From Caldilineaceae bacterium (GTDB taxonomy: Bacteria > Chloroflexota > Anaerolineae > Caldilineales > Caldilineaceae), in assembly GCA_019637685.1 (NCBI GenBank), contig JAHBVF010000042.1:1-53009 (forward strand): a stretch of DNA of 53,009 bases, given 5' to 3'. Below are positions 1-9,075 of the stretch, one piece after another. The notes below the pieces were generated by a model. The model was not told the DNA's origin. It made no database searches and saw only the letters and a program-made list of their open reading frames with translations. The first letter of the stretch is position 1, and each line of letters begins with the position of its first letter. The translations under genes were made by a program, and so were the position numbers.

Positions 1-186
1 CAAAAAAAGGAACAAGAGGCGCAGGCCGCCATTGAACAAGTAGTCATTGATCTGCTATGGGATTTCCCATCTGAGGAACGTCGTATTTCCGAGCGTTCAT
101 CGCCCGTCCTGCGTCGACGTTTGCCCCAGTTGGCCCTTCCCCGCCGCCGGGCACTGGAAAAGGCCTTGGCAGCAGTCGACGGTTAA
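1..186 (+). CDS. C-terminal end of a protein cut by the window edge
   Basis: Frame 1 is open from the first base to a TAA at 184-186 and gives 61 residues. The composition looks coding: charged, with the helical segments KEQEAQAAIEQVVIDLLWDF and RRRALEKALAAVDG. No family can be named from this tail. It ends 94 bp before the phosphohexomutase on the same strand, so the two may be co-transcribed. Confidence 0.5.
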   Translation, partial: QKKEQEAQAAIEQVVIDLLWDFPSEERRISERSSPVLRRRLPQLALPRRRALEKALAAVDG

Positions 187-280
187 TGAAAACAGAGTCA
201 ACCGTCCATTGTCGCAGTCTACCGTCCTCACCCCACTCTAGAATTGACCCACACAACAATCGACCCAGAGACCCCAACCC

Positions 281-1801
<1,521 letters not shown>

Positions 1802-2037
1802 AAAGCACACAGCGTTACGCTGACGCTGAGAAAATGGTATTCCACGAAGTTCAATAGGAACACAATTCTCCCCGGTACATTCTGACACAGCGCGCGGGTA
1901 CAACCCGATCGCATTGTCGCCGATCGGGAAGCAGCCTCAATCTTTTTATACAACTGTGGGTGGCTCGCTGGGTATTATTCCGCTGTGACAGCCCTATCCG
2001 CACCGCTCACTCTTTCCGCCCCATCTGCGTCGATTTC

Positions 2038-2361
2038 TCAGCTTGGGCGTACATTCAGTTCCTGGCGGATTTCCTGTCGGGTCTGCTCAAACGTCTGACG
2101 CAGCATCAGATCAGATGTCTTTGCTGCAGCCACTGTGCGTTGCGCGCAGGAAATACATCCCAGCGATGCTTTGTAGCTGCTCTGGTCACAGTGCAGACAA
2201 TCGCACAGGCGAATCATCATCAACGAAAAGGCCAGCGTATCTTCTCGGCCATCGGGCTGGCAGGCCACTTGGCTGACCAGTTCGCCCCAGACTTCGCCCC
2301 GTTCGCGGCGCAGGGGGGAAATCGCACGGTGCGGGAATAGAATCTCGCTTTCGGGGTACAT
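2038..2361 (-). CDS. Small Cys-containing protein of unknown function
   Basis: A 107-residue protein starting MYPESEILFPHRAISPLRRERGEVW. The start is supported by GAGGAG six bases upstream and by a good promoter further up (2474-2503). A cysteine group, CDCLHCDQSS...GCISCAQRT (about residues 53-75), could bind a metal such as zinc. The N-terminal LRRERG...W segment looks structured, and the C-terminal third is predicted helical. I do not recognise the family. It lies downstream of the two Yip1-like genes on the same strand but has its own promoter. Confidence 0.6.
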   Translation of the reverse strand: MYPESEILFPHRAISPLRRERGEVWGELVSQVACQPDGREDTLAFSLMMIRLCDCLHCDQSSYKASLGCISCAQRTVAAAKTSDLMLRQTFEQTRQEIRQELNVRPS

Positions 2362-2473
2362 AGAGGCTCCTCAAAAGGGGTGAGCGTTCGGTTCTATGGG
2401 GTATTCGTGGCACAGTTGATGCTGTTTGGTAGTGCGAAAACTTGTTCGTGGGGAAACAAAAATACGTATAGCC

Positions 2474-2503
2474 ATCCTAGCACAGAGGTGGAACGGCTGT
2501 CAA
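2474..2503 (-). promoter_or_regulatory. Sigma70-type promoter for the small Cys protein
   Basis: On the minus strand, TTGACA (2498-2503) is followed after 18 bp by TAGGAT (2474-2479). It sits about 110 bp upstream of the start at 2361. Confidence 0.55.
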
Positions 2504-2599
2504 AAAACATTGCCATTTTGGGCATATTGAAAAGCAGACAGGACGAGCCAGAAGTGGCTGCCCGATTTTCCCTCGTTTATCTTCACAGGTCGGTTATTT

Positions 2600-3322
2600 T
2601 CACAGGAAGAACAGTGTGCTCATTCCCAGGAGCAGACCACCGACCACCAACGCGGCGAGACCAGCCACCAGCCCCGGCAGCAGAACCGCGCCAATGGCCC
2701 GCGGCCACTCCAGTCCCGTCACGTCCCGATTGGCGCGCGCGTAGACAGCCAGAGACCAGCCCACACCACCCAGCGTCGCTACAGAACCCAGACACGGGAT
2801 CGGCGAAAGTGCCAGCAGAAGCAGGGGCGCTGCCGCAAAACTGGTGGCTGCATAGAAGCGCTGCAATGTGATATTTCCACCCAGTGCCTTATTGGCAACC
2901 ATTACCCCAGCCCCGTACACAATCCAAATGGAGAGCCAGCGGATAGGCCAGTTAACCCATTCGCCCAGCGCGCTCAACGCGCCAGCCAGCCAGCCGGCCA
3001 ATGGCTGCTCCATCCCCGCCAACGTTTGGTACAGCTCGTGCAGGGCAGCAGGAATCGTAGCCCAGGGCATACCAGAACCCAGAGACGCTGTCAGCTCTTG
3101 GGCGTCCGCACTGGAACGCACAGCCAAAGCCAAGGGCAGCACTGTGCCGGCTTGGGAGGCCACAAACCAATGGACGGCAAAGGGGACCAGCCCGGCGGCC
3201 AGCGCCAGCAGGACGATCATACCGATTGCCTGCTGCATTGTATTCTGGCCATAGGCACCCGGGCGCAATTGGGCCGCGTTGCTGATCTGCTGGGGAGAAG
3301 GCAACCAATTTCGCCAGTTCAT
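2600..3322 (-). CDS. Yip1-family multi-pass membrane protein (second of a pair)
   Basis: A 240-residue integral membrane protein. The open frame continues upstream, but the start ATG at 3322 (MNWRNWLPSP) overlaps the stop of the preceding gene as ATGA, which fits translational coupling. A hydrophilic N terminus is followed by about five hydrophobic helices, including IGMIVLLALAAGLVPFAVHWFVA and AIGAVLLPGLVAGLAALVVG. This layout, with a shared Gly/Pro-containing core, is typical of Yip1/DUF1282 proteins, whose bacterial role is unknown. The protein resembles its upstream neighbour in layout, so the two may be paralogues forming a complex. Confidence 0.7.
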   Translation of the reverse strand: MNWRNWLPSPQQISNAAQLRPGAYGQNTMQQAIGMIVLLALAAGLVPFAVHWFVASQAGTVLPLALAVRSSADAQELTASLGSGMPWATIPAALHELYQTLAGMEQPLAGWLAGALSALGEWVNWPIRWLSIWIVYGAGVMVANKALGGNITLQRFYAATSFAAAPLLLLALSPIPCLGSVATLGGVGWSLAVYARANRDVTGLEWPRAIGAVLLPGLVAGLAALVVGGLLLGMSTLFFL

Positions 3323-4026
3323 GCGCCACCGCCTGTCAGCCGCAGAAGTGTCAATAAAGCTGTGGAGGAAATCAGAGCCACAAGGATGCCCAATACCAGC
3401 GGAACCAGGGCCGCAATGGCCGCTCTGGCGGGCGACAGATCGTGGGCTACTTCCAAACCGCGATAGGCGATCAATACGCCCCACACATGAATCAGCAATC
3501 CACCCACAGCAGCGAAGGGAAGTATCGTTACCAGCAGCAGAACACGGGGCGCACTGCTCAGGGCCACCACACCCAGCGTCTGGCCCAGGGTGCCACGCCC
3601 CCCAACCAGCCGGGTTGCCAGATGGCAAAGCAGGCCGTAGATCAGCCATTGGCCGATGTATCCCAAGGGTGTGGCAATCAGGCCGAGCAGACGCAACCAG
3701 CCACCGCCGTAATGGGCGGCTGCCGTTGCCCACGGCCAAATCTGGCGCAATCCCGTTTCCAGCCCTGCTTGCTGGGCCGATGCGACGGGCACAATGCCAT
3801 CCAGCCCGGTGAGCACGGCCTCCAGCACAGCCTCTGGCAGAGGCAGGCTGGCCGAAAGCAGCAGACCGCCTATCAGCCGGGCGATTGCCACCACCAGCCC
3901 CAGGACAAATACAAAGAAGAGTCCCTCGATCCAGGGGTTATCGTCGTCCGCCATTTCGACAAACGGCGCGGGTTCCAGGGTCAGGGCCTGGCCCAGCAGT
4001 CTCGGATAGGTGTTAGGTTGGAGCAT
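3319..4026 (-). CDS. Yip1-family multi-pass membrane protein (first of a pair)
   Basis: A 235-residue membrane protein. ATG 4026 (MLQPNTYPRLLGQ) is chosen over an in-frame ATG at 4050 because GGTGAG lies at the right distance before it. Predicted helices include WIEGLFFVFVLGLVVAIARL, LLGLIATPLGYIGQWLIYGL and ALVPLVLGILVALISS. The pattern of a membrane-proximal Pro-rich start and five hydrophobic segments fits the Yip1 superfamily. It overlaps the next gene by four bases. It is divergent from the LysM/transpeptidase gene, with about 250 bp between. Confidence 0.7.
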   Translation of the reverse strand: MLQPNTYPRLLGQALTLEPAPFVEMADDDNPWIEGLFFVFVLGLVVAIARLIGGLLLSASLPLPEAVLEAVLTGLDGIVPVASAQQAGLETGLRQIWPWATAAAHYGGGWLRLLGLIATPLGYIGQWLIYGLLCHLATRLVGGRGTLGQTLGVVALSSAPRVLLLVTILPFAAVGGLLIHVWGVLIAYRGLEVAHDLSPARAAIAALVPLVLGILVALISSTALLTLLRLTGGGA

Positions 4027-4195
4027 AGCGGCCTCACCGATGTGAACCACTGAGGGTGATGTGCAGGGAAAAACGCGTGGCCAATGGACCTGAGAGCCAC
4101 AATCCCTGGCACGGATAAAGGTAAGTTAGCCAAATGATAACATAGCCCTGGACCCACTCACAATCCCAAAAGCGGCGATGTGGCTATTCCTGCGC

Positions 4196-4224
4196 TTGAC
4201 AGTCCACCCGAATATCGGTAGGCT
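4196..4224 (+). promoter_or_regulatory. Candidate promoter for the LysM/L,D-transpeptidase gene
   Basis: TTGACA (4196-4201) is followed after 17 bp by TAGGCT (4219-4224). The expected transcript start, about 4231, lies just before a GTG at 4234, so a nearly leaderless start there is possible. Confidence 0.4.
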
Positions 4225-4278
4225 GTACTTATTGTGCATAGCCATCCCCTGACCACCAGGCCCACAGAGCAACCCACA

Positions 4279-5604
4279 ATGGCATCAGACCAAACCCATC
4301 GTTTCCCCGCCAAGCCGACTGCCTCAATTTCCCCCTGTTTTGCGGCCTATCGATTGTTGGCCTGTTTGCTTGTGGCCGCGCTCTGTGTCGCGCACCCTTC
4401 CCTGGCCCAAGCCCGCACGGCCCACCAGGACACGCCGCCCACCCACACAGTGCAGGCCGGTGAAACCCTCAGTGAGATCGCCCAGGCATGGGGTGTGCCG
4501 CTGGACGAGTTGATGGCGCTCAATGGCATAGACGACGCCGACGCTGTCCGAATTGGTCAGACACTGCGCCTGCCAGCCATCAGCCGTGACGCCACACCAC
4601 CCCCACCCGCTCAGGCAGTTCCCCCCGCGTCCGACCCGCCTGCATCTGATCAGATCGTCCGTCTTAACCAGACGGTGACTGTGCGCGCCGAAGATACCCT
4701 GGCCCGCATCGCGCTGCGGCATGGCGTTGACCTCTCGGCGCTGCTGGCGCTTAATGGGTTGAACGAGGCAAGCGACACCATCCGCGCCGGGCAATCCCTG
4801 TGGCTGCCCGCCACCGGCGACGATCTGCAAGTGGCGGACCCGGATCGCACCCATACCGTCCAGCCCGGCGAAAGCCTGGGGCTGATCGCCCAGGCCTATG
4901 GGCTGGGCTTGGGCGATCTGTTGGCAGCCAATCGCATCGGTGATCCCGACACCATTCAGCCCGGACAAAATCTGCTGATTCCAGGCACACCCAAAGAAGG
5001 TGTCTCCGCCACAATTGGCCCGGCCCGGGCCGGGTTTCTCTATCACAATGTGCAAAGCGGCGACACAATGTCCCAGCTTTCGCAGACGTATAACACAACC
5101 CCCCAGGCCATCATTCGCTACAACGGCCTGCCCGACGAGTCAACCCTCTATTCGGGGCTGGAAGTCCGCATCCCCTACGGCCCGCCTGTGCTGGATCGAA
5201 CCCACCCGCCCACACCCTACACCGGCACAGAGTTCGTTATCAGCATCACACGCCAGCACTGCTGGGTGATGCAAAACGACACAATTCTATACAGTTGGCG
5301 ATGCAGCACAGGCCAGGGAGAGTGGGCCACCCGCACGGGCACATTCCCCATCAAGACCAAACAGGCGCTGGCCCAGAGCAACGCCTATCGGCTCGATATG
5401 CCCTTCTGGCTGGGATTGTATGACGTGGGGAACTATGAAAATGGCATACACGGGCTGCCCGTGGACTGGGGAACGGGCGAAAAGCTGTGGGACACACTGG
5501 TGGGCCAGCCAGCCACCTTCGGCTGTGCAATGCTGTTGGATGAAGACGCGGCCACGCTGTACAATCTCGCCTATCTGGGGATGCCCGTGCATATCGTAGA
5601 CTGA
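4279..5604 (+). CDS. Secreted LysM-repeat L,D-transpeptidase (YkuD domain)
   Basis: An exported cell-wall enzyme. ATG 4279 gives a signal-peptide-like N terminus (LLACLLVAALCVAHPSLAQA). An in-frame GTG at 4234 is the alternative start and sits next to the predicted transcript start. After the signal come four LysM modules, each starting HTVQAGETL, VRAEDTLARIA, HTVQPGESLG or HNVQSGDTMSQ; these bind peptidoglycan glycan. The C-terminal third is a YkuD domain: it begins EFVISITRQHCWVMQ and ends with the catalytic pair of motifs IHGLPVDWGTG and TFGCAMLLDEDA, the Cys being the acyl-enzyme nucleophile. The family makes 3-3 peptide crosslinks or anchors proteins, and four LysM modules suggest tight wall anchoring. 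Confidence 0.9.
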   Translation: MASDQTHRFPAKPTASISPCFAAYRLLACLLVAALCVAHPSLAQARTAHQDTPPTHTVQAGETLSEIAQAWGVPLDELMALNGIDDADAVRIGQTLRLPAISRDATPPPPAQAVPPASDPPASDQIVRLNQTVTVRAEDTLARIALRHGVDLSALLALNGLNEASDTIRAGQSLWLPATGDDLQVADPDRTHTVQPGESLGLIAQAYGLGLGDLLAANRIGDPDTIQPGQNLLIPGTPKEGVSATIGPARAGFLYHNVQSGDTMSQLSQTYNTTPQAIIRYNGLPDESTLYSGLEVRIPYGPPVLDRTHPPTPYTGTEFVISITRQHCWVMQNDTILYSWRCSTGQGEWATRTGTFPIKTKQALAQSNAYRLDMPFWLGLYDVGNYENGIHGLPVDWGTGEKLWDTLVGQPATFGCAMLLDEDAATLYNLAYLGMPVHIVD

Positions 5605-5711
5605 AAAAAGTGTCCGCTGGGGGCAGACGGACGACAACGGTCTGAATTCAGTGGGAAAACGGTAGCCGAACAGTCCGAAGTTTGGCCCCCAGGCAGTGTA
5701 TCATCAAACAA

Positions 5712-5739
5712 GAACGCTGTGACCCAAAGCACAGCGTTC
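5712..5739. other. Hairpin in the 402-bp gap 5605-6006
   Basis: GAACGCTGTG (5712-5721) faces CACAGCGTTC (5730-5739) with an 8-base loop. No clean T-run follows on the plus strand; on the minus strand the T-rich CTTGTTTGAT follows. It may be a weak terminator after the transpeptidase gene. The rest of the gap holds only the possible small ORF at 5847. Confidence 0.45.
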
Positions 5740-5846
5740 CAGCCAAAAATGAGGCATACTATCAATAATCCCGGAGAAACGGCCTGATCGGATTGTATTG
5801 GCCGCGGCTCCCATTGCACACGGCCATCCAGAAGGACGGTAAGCAA

Positions 5847-5945
5847 ATGAACACACAGGAATTCCAGATTGCCGACCTTTTGCTCGCACTCAGCCTGTTT
5901 CTGGCCCTGCTTATCACAAGCAGCGGACACCTGCCCGGCATCTGA
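5847..5945 (+). CDS. Possible 32-residue single-span membrane peptide
   Basis: ATG 5847 is preceded by AAGGACGG and opens a short frame ending TGA 5943. The peptide is MNTQEFQ followed by a hydrophobic stretch (IADLLLALSLFLALLITSS) and a short hydrophilic tail, the layout of small membrane proteins. It lies 61 bp before the AIR-synthase-like gene on the same strand. Chance ORFs of this length are common, so the call rests on the ribosome site and the clear hydrophobic segment. Confidence 0.35.
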   Translation: MNTQEFQIADLLLALSLFLALLITSSGHLPGI

Positions 5946-6006
5946 CATTCCCTTTTCCCTGTCATTTCGCGGTCCCATCAATGTAGTTTCCCTCATTTTG
6001 CATACA

Positions 6007-7035
6007 ATGACTAACCCAATACCCGTCCTGCCAGCAGGCAAGTTACCCCACGATCTGCTGGCCCAATTGCTTGGAGAGCTGCCCCACGCCCATCCCCGTC
6101 TTTTGCTGGGGCCGGGCGTAGGCGAAGATGCAGCTATCATCAATTTCCCCAGCGACAGCCTGCTGGTTGCCAAAAGTGATCCGATCACCTTTGCCACCGA
6201 TGCCATTGGCTTCTACGCGGTCAATGTCTGCGCCAATGATCTAGCCGTCACCGGGGCTACACCCCTCTTCTATCTGCCCACACTGCTGCTGCCGGCCCAC
6301 ACCAGCAGCGAGGCAAGCGTCCGCTCCATTTTTCAACAGATTGCCCAGGCCTGTGTACAGTTGGGGATTGTTGTCGCCGGCGGCCACACGGAAGTGACGC
6401 CAGCCGTCACGCAGCCCATTGTGGCGGGGACCCTTTTGGGCGCGGTCCCACGGGGCGCGCAGGTCACCAGTGGTGGCAGCCAACCGGGCGACCAGCTTCT
6501 GCTGGTGGGGAATGCCCCCATCGAAGGGGCCAGTATTATTGCCCGGGAACGCCGGGAAGCGCTGCTTGCCGACGGCTGGAGCCAGGAACGTCTGGAGCGG
6601 GCTGCCGATTTTCTGCACACGCCTGGTATCAGCATCCTGCGCCCAGCCCTGGCCGCGGCTGGCTCCGGGCTGGTCACGGCCATGCACGATCCGACTGAAG
6701 GCGGGGTGGCGACGGCCATTGCAGAAATGGCCCTGGCCGCTGGCCTTTGCTTGACGATAATGTTGGACGCCATCTCCATCGAACCCACCGCGGCCGCACT
6801 CTGCCGCACCTTCGGGCTGGACCCTCTGGGCACGATCGCCTCTGGCAGTCTGCTGGCCGCCGCGCCGCCAGCCGCGGTGCCCGATCTCCTGCACATTTGG
6901 GCAGGGCTTGGCTGGGAGGGCCGGGCGATCGGCCATTTCTCTGGGCCGGGCACTGAAATCCAAGCCACCTGCGACGGTCAGCCCGTGCCTTTTCCCCGTT
7001 TCCCCGCAGACGAAATCACCAAACTCTGGCAGTGA
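6007..7035 (+). CDS. AIR-synthase-related ATP-binding protein (HypE/ThiL/SelD-like)
   Basis: A 342-residue protein of the PurM-like superfamily. The N-terminal half carries the characteristic GPGVGEDAAII segment and VNVCANDLAVTGATPLFY, which form the nucleotide and metal site; VAGGHTEV and the C-terminal MHDPTEGGVATAIAEMA complete the set. ATG 6007 is chosen because the protein aligns with the family from about there; upstream codons look non-coding. It resembles the hydrogenase maturation protein HypE but lacks HypE's C-terminal cysteine tail (it ends EITKLWQ) and no hydrogenase genes are nearby. The exact substrate is therefore unknown. Confidence 0.8.
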   Translation: MTNPIPVLPAGKLPHDLLAQLLGELPHAHPRLLLGPGVGEDAAIINFPSDSLLVAKSDPITFATDAIGFYAVNVCANDLAVTGATPLFYLPTLLLPAHTSSEASVRSIFQQIAQACVQLGIVVAGGHTEVTPAVTQPIVAGTLLGAVPRGAQVTSGGSQPGDQLLLVGNAPIEGASIIARERREALLADGWSQERLERAADFLHTPGISILRPALAAAGSGLVTAMHDPTEGGVATAIAEMALAAGLCLTIMLDAISIEPTAAALCRTFGLDPLGTIASGSLLAAAPPAAVPDLLHIWAGLGWEGRAIGHFSGPGTEIQATCDGQPVPFPRFPADEITKLWQ

Positions 7036-7084
7036 TCCTCACAGATATTTCTTCGGTCCTCTGCCTATCCACAAAAATCCGCGC

Positions 7085-7113
7085 TTGACAATAGAACAAA
7101 TGTTCTATATAGT
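7085..7113 (+). promoter_or_regulatory. Promoter with LexA/SOS-type operator
   Basis: TTGACA (7085-7090), 17 bp, TATAGT (7108-7113). The spacer holds TAGAAC-AAAT-GTTCTA (7092-7107), matching the GAAC-N4-GTTC core of the Gram-positive type SOS box. Repressor bound there would cover both promoter hexamers. It controls the FtsK-like gene, which would therefore be induced by DNA damage. Confidence 0.7.
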
Positions 7114-7272
7114 GGACGTATCGGCGAAATGGCTGAGAGCAGTACCTCCATAGAACAGGTCCACCACGCGCCTTTTAGACACATCCGAGCCTCTTACACA
7201 TCCCTGATCTATGCCGCGATCTCGCCAGGCCGCGCAATAGAGCCGGGGATTTTTTTGGAGTGGGAGGCACGG

Positions 7273-8430
7273 ATGGGGCGACGACACACACTCAATATGC
7301 AGGCAGACCGAATCGAACAGGTGCTGGCACACCACAAAATTGCCAGCCGGGTGAACGGAGGCACAGTTACGCCCCGTTTTGTACAGTTCAAGCTGGCCAC
7401 AGACCTGGGCACAAAAGTCTCAAAGGTCTCCGCCCTGGCAGAAGAAATCGCCCTGGCGCTGGGCAGCCGGGAAGCCCGTGTCTATCGGGATGGCGGCGAA
7501 ATTCGGGTGGAAATACCGTCGGAGACTTCGGAGCCGGTGCGCCTGCTGCCCCTGTGCAAAAGGCTGACTGTGGTGCCGCCAGCCTCGGCAGTGCTGGGTA
7601 TGGACGAACAGGGCTACCCCCTGCTTCTGCGCCTGACCGCGCCGGACGTCGCCCACGTGCTCATTGCGGGGACGACAGGCAGCGGCAAAACAGCCCTGGC
7701 GCGGACACTGCTCACCTCGCTGGCCATGCACAACCGCCAGGGACAGTTGCAGCTTATTCTGATCGATCCCAAAGGCCGGGGCTTTGGCCCGCTGGCGGGG
7801 CTGCCCCACGTGCTCAACGGCGTGCAGAACACGCCAGAGGCCGCGCTTTCGTGCCTGGCCTGGCTGGTAGGGGAAATGGAACGACGGGACGCGGAGGCGG
7901 TCAGTATGCCTGTGCTGGTGGTGGCAGTGGATGAACTGGCCGACCTGCTCCAGACCGGCGGCAAGCAGGTGGAGGAATATCTGACGCGCATTGCCCAGCG
8001 GGGTCGAGAGGCGGGCATCCATCTGGTGGCCTGCACCCAGAAACCCACGGCCGCGCTCATCGGCGGCGCGATGAAGGCCAACTTCCCCGTACGCCTTGTC
8101 GGTGCAGTGGCCGGGGCTGCTGAAGCCCGCTACGCATCGGGCATCAGCGATTCGGGCGCAGATAAATTGGAGGGCAAAGGCGATTTTTTGCTGGTGGCCC
8201 GGGGGACAACCGTGCGTTTCCAGGCCGCCTGGCTGGGTCCCCAGGACCTGGCGCTGGTCAGCCAGGAACTGCGCACCGGACGTCGCACGTCACGGCGCTG
8301 GCAAAACGAAGGGCAGGCCGACGATCTGCCGTCGCGCCAGTTGCCCGCGCTCCCGCCGCCGCCCCCCCCCAAACGTTCGCTGGTTGATATGCTTTTTGGG
8401 CACGCCCCCTCCCTGCATAGTCACTCATGA
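7273..8430 (+). CDS. FtsK/SpoIIIE-like DNA translocase ATPase
   Basis: A 385-residue P-loop ATPase of the FtsK/HerA class that moves along double-stranded DNA as a hexamer. Walker A is GTTGSGKT (about residue 135), Walker B is VVAVDELADLL (about 220), and AQRGREAGIHLVACTQKP is the typical sensor segment. It has an FtsK beta-like N-terminal domain with FVQFKLATDLGTKVSKV. There are no membrane helices, unlike cell-division FtsK. ATG 7273 is preferred over 7129 because GGGAGG precedes it by five bases, which leaves about a 160-nt leader after the SOS-type promoter. The next gene, 13 bp on, encodes a small two-helix membrane protein that could tether it. A second such gene pair lies at 35795-37707. 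Confidence 0.82.
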   Translation: MGRRHTLNMQADRIEQVLAHHKIASRVNGGTVTPRFVQFKLATDLGTKVSKVSALAEEIALALGSREARVYRDGGEIRVEIPSETSEPVRLLPLCKRLTVVPPASAVLGMDEQGYPLLLRLTAPDVAHVLIAGTTGSGKTALARTLLTSLAMHNRQGQLQLILIDPKGRGFGPLAGLPHVLNGVQNTPEAALSCLAWLVGEMERRDAEAVSMPVLVVAVDELADLLQTGGKQVEEYLTRIAQRGREAGIHLVACTQKPTAALIGGAMKANFPVRLVGAVAGAAEARYASGISDSGADKLEGKGDFLLVARGTTVRFQAAWLGPQDLALVSQELRTGRRTSRRWQNEGQADDLPSRQLPALPPPPPPKRSLVDMLFGHAPSLHSHS

Positions 8431-8443
8431 AAGGCTCCTGTCT

Positions 8444-8857
8444 ATGAAACGCCTGTTCACAATTGCACTTCTCGTCTTTGTTGGCTTTGCCGGCTGGCGG
8501 GCAGGCGGTATATTGAGCAGTGATGCAATGGGCATGGCCGTGGGCATCGTCTTTGGCGTGCTGGCCAGTCTGCCCGCGGCCCTGTTGATGCTGGCCGCGT
8601 CCCGGCGCACGGCTCCATCCCAAACGACGCGCCCCAACACCGCGCCAGAACAGATGCAGCGTTCACAACTGTCGGGGCAGCAGATGCCTGTGGTCCTACT
8701 GGCTCCCCCGGCCTGGCCCGGCCATGGCCTGCTGTCCACGCCGCAAACGCAGCAGTTCGCGGGTCATCCCGCGGGGGGCTGGCCCCAGCAACCGGCGCGG
8801 CCCGAACGTGCGTTCACAATTGTGGGCGAAGCGTCGGATTTTGCAGACGAATTCTGA
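8444..8857 (+). CDS. Small two-helix membrane protein with Pro/Gln-rich cytosolic tail
   Basis: A 137-residue protein. The N terminus has two hydrophobic segments (LFTIALLVFVGFAGW and MAVGIVFGVLASLPAALLMLAA). The rest is low complexity, rich in Pro, Gln and Thr, ending in an acidic FTIVGEASDFADEF. It starts 13 bp after the FtsK-like gene and must be co-transcribed with it. The same layout follows the second FtsK-like gene (37300-37707), so I infer a membrane anchor or regulator for the translocase. I recognise no named family. Confidence 0.65.
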   Translation: MKRLFTIALLVFVGFAGWRAGGILSSDAMGMAVGIVFGVLASLPAALLMLAASRRTAPSQTTRPNTAPEQMQRSQLSGQQMPVVLLAPPAWPGHGLLSTPQTQQFAGHPAGGWPQQPARPERAFTIVGEASDFADEF

Positions 8858-8930
8858 TCCGCTGATTCCCCCACGCCCCTGGGATTTTTCAACCGGACCC
8901 GCCGTTGGTCCCCCTTCCTGGCCTCCCCCG

Positions 8931-8971
8931 ACGAGCCGTCTATCCGTGTGGATAGACGGCTCGTTTGTTTT
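8931..8971 (+). terminator. Rho-independent terminator
   Basis: A perfect 15-bp stem (ACGAGCCGTCTATCC / its complement, 8931-8945 and 8950-8964) with a GTGT loop is followed by TTGTTTT. It ends the FtsK-like/membrane-protein transcript. Confidence 0.9.
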
Positions 8972-9075
8972 GATCGGAGGGCTGTTTGATGGCACTCCGC
9001 TCCCTCTGCTACAATGGGTATTGGTTTTGCTTCCCGTTGACCAGCCCTGCACGCACCCTTCCCTTTGGAGCCGCC

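Noticed and set aside
6007..7035. hypE hydrogenase maturation gene
   Set aside because: The C-terminal cysteine tail of HypE is absent and no hydrogenase or hyp genes are nearby; kept as AIR-synthase-related.
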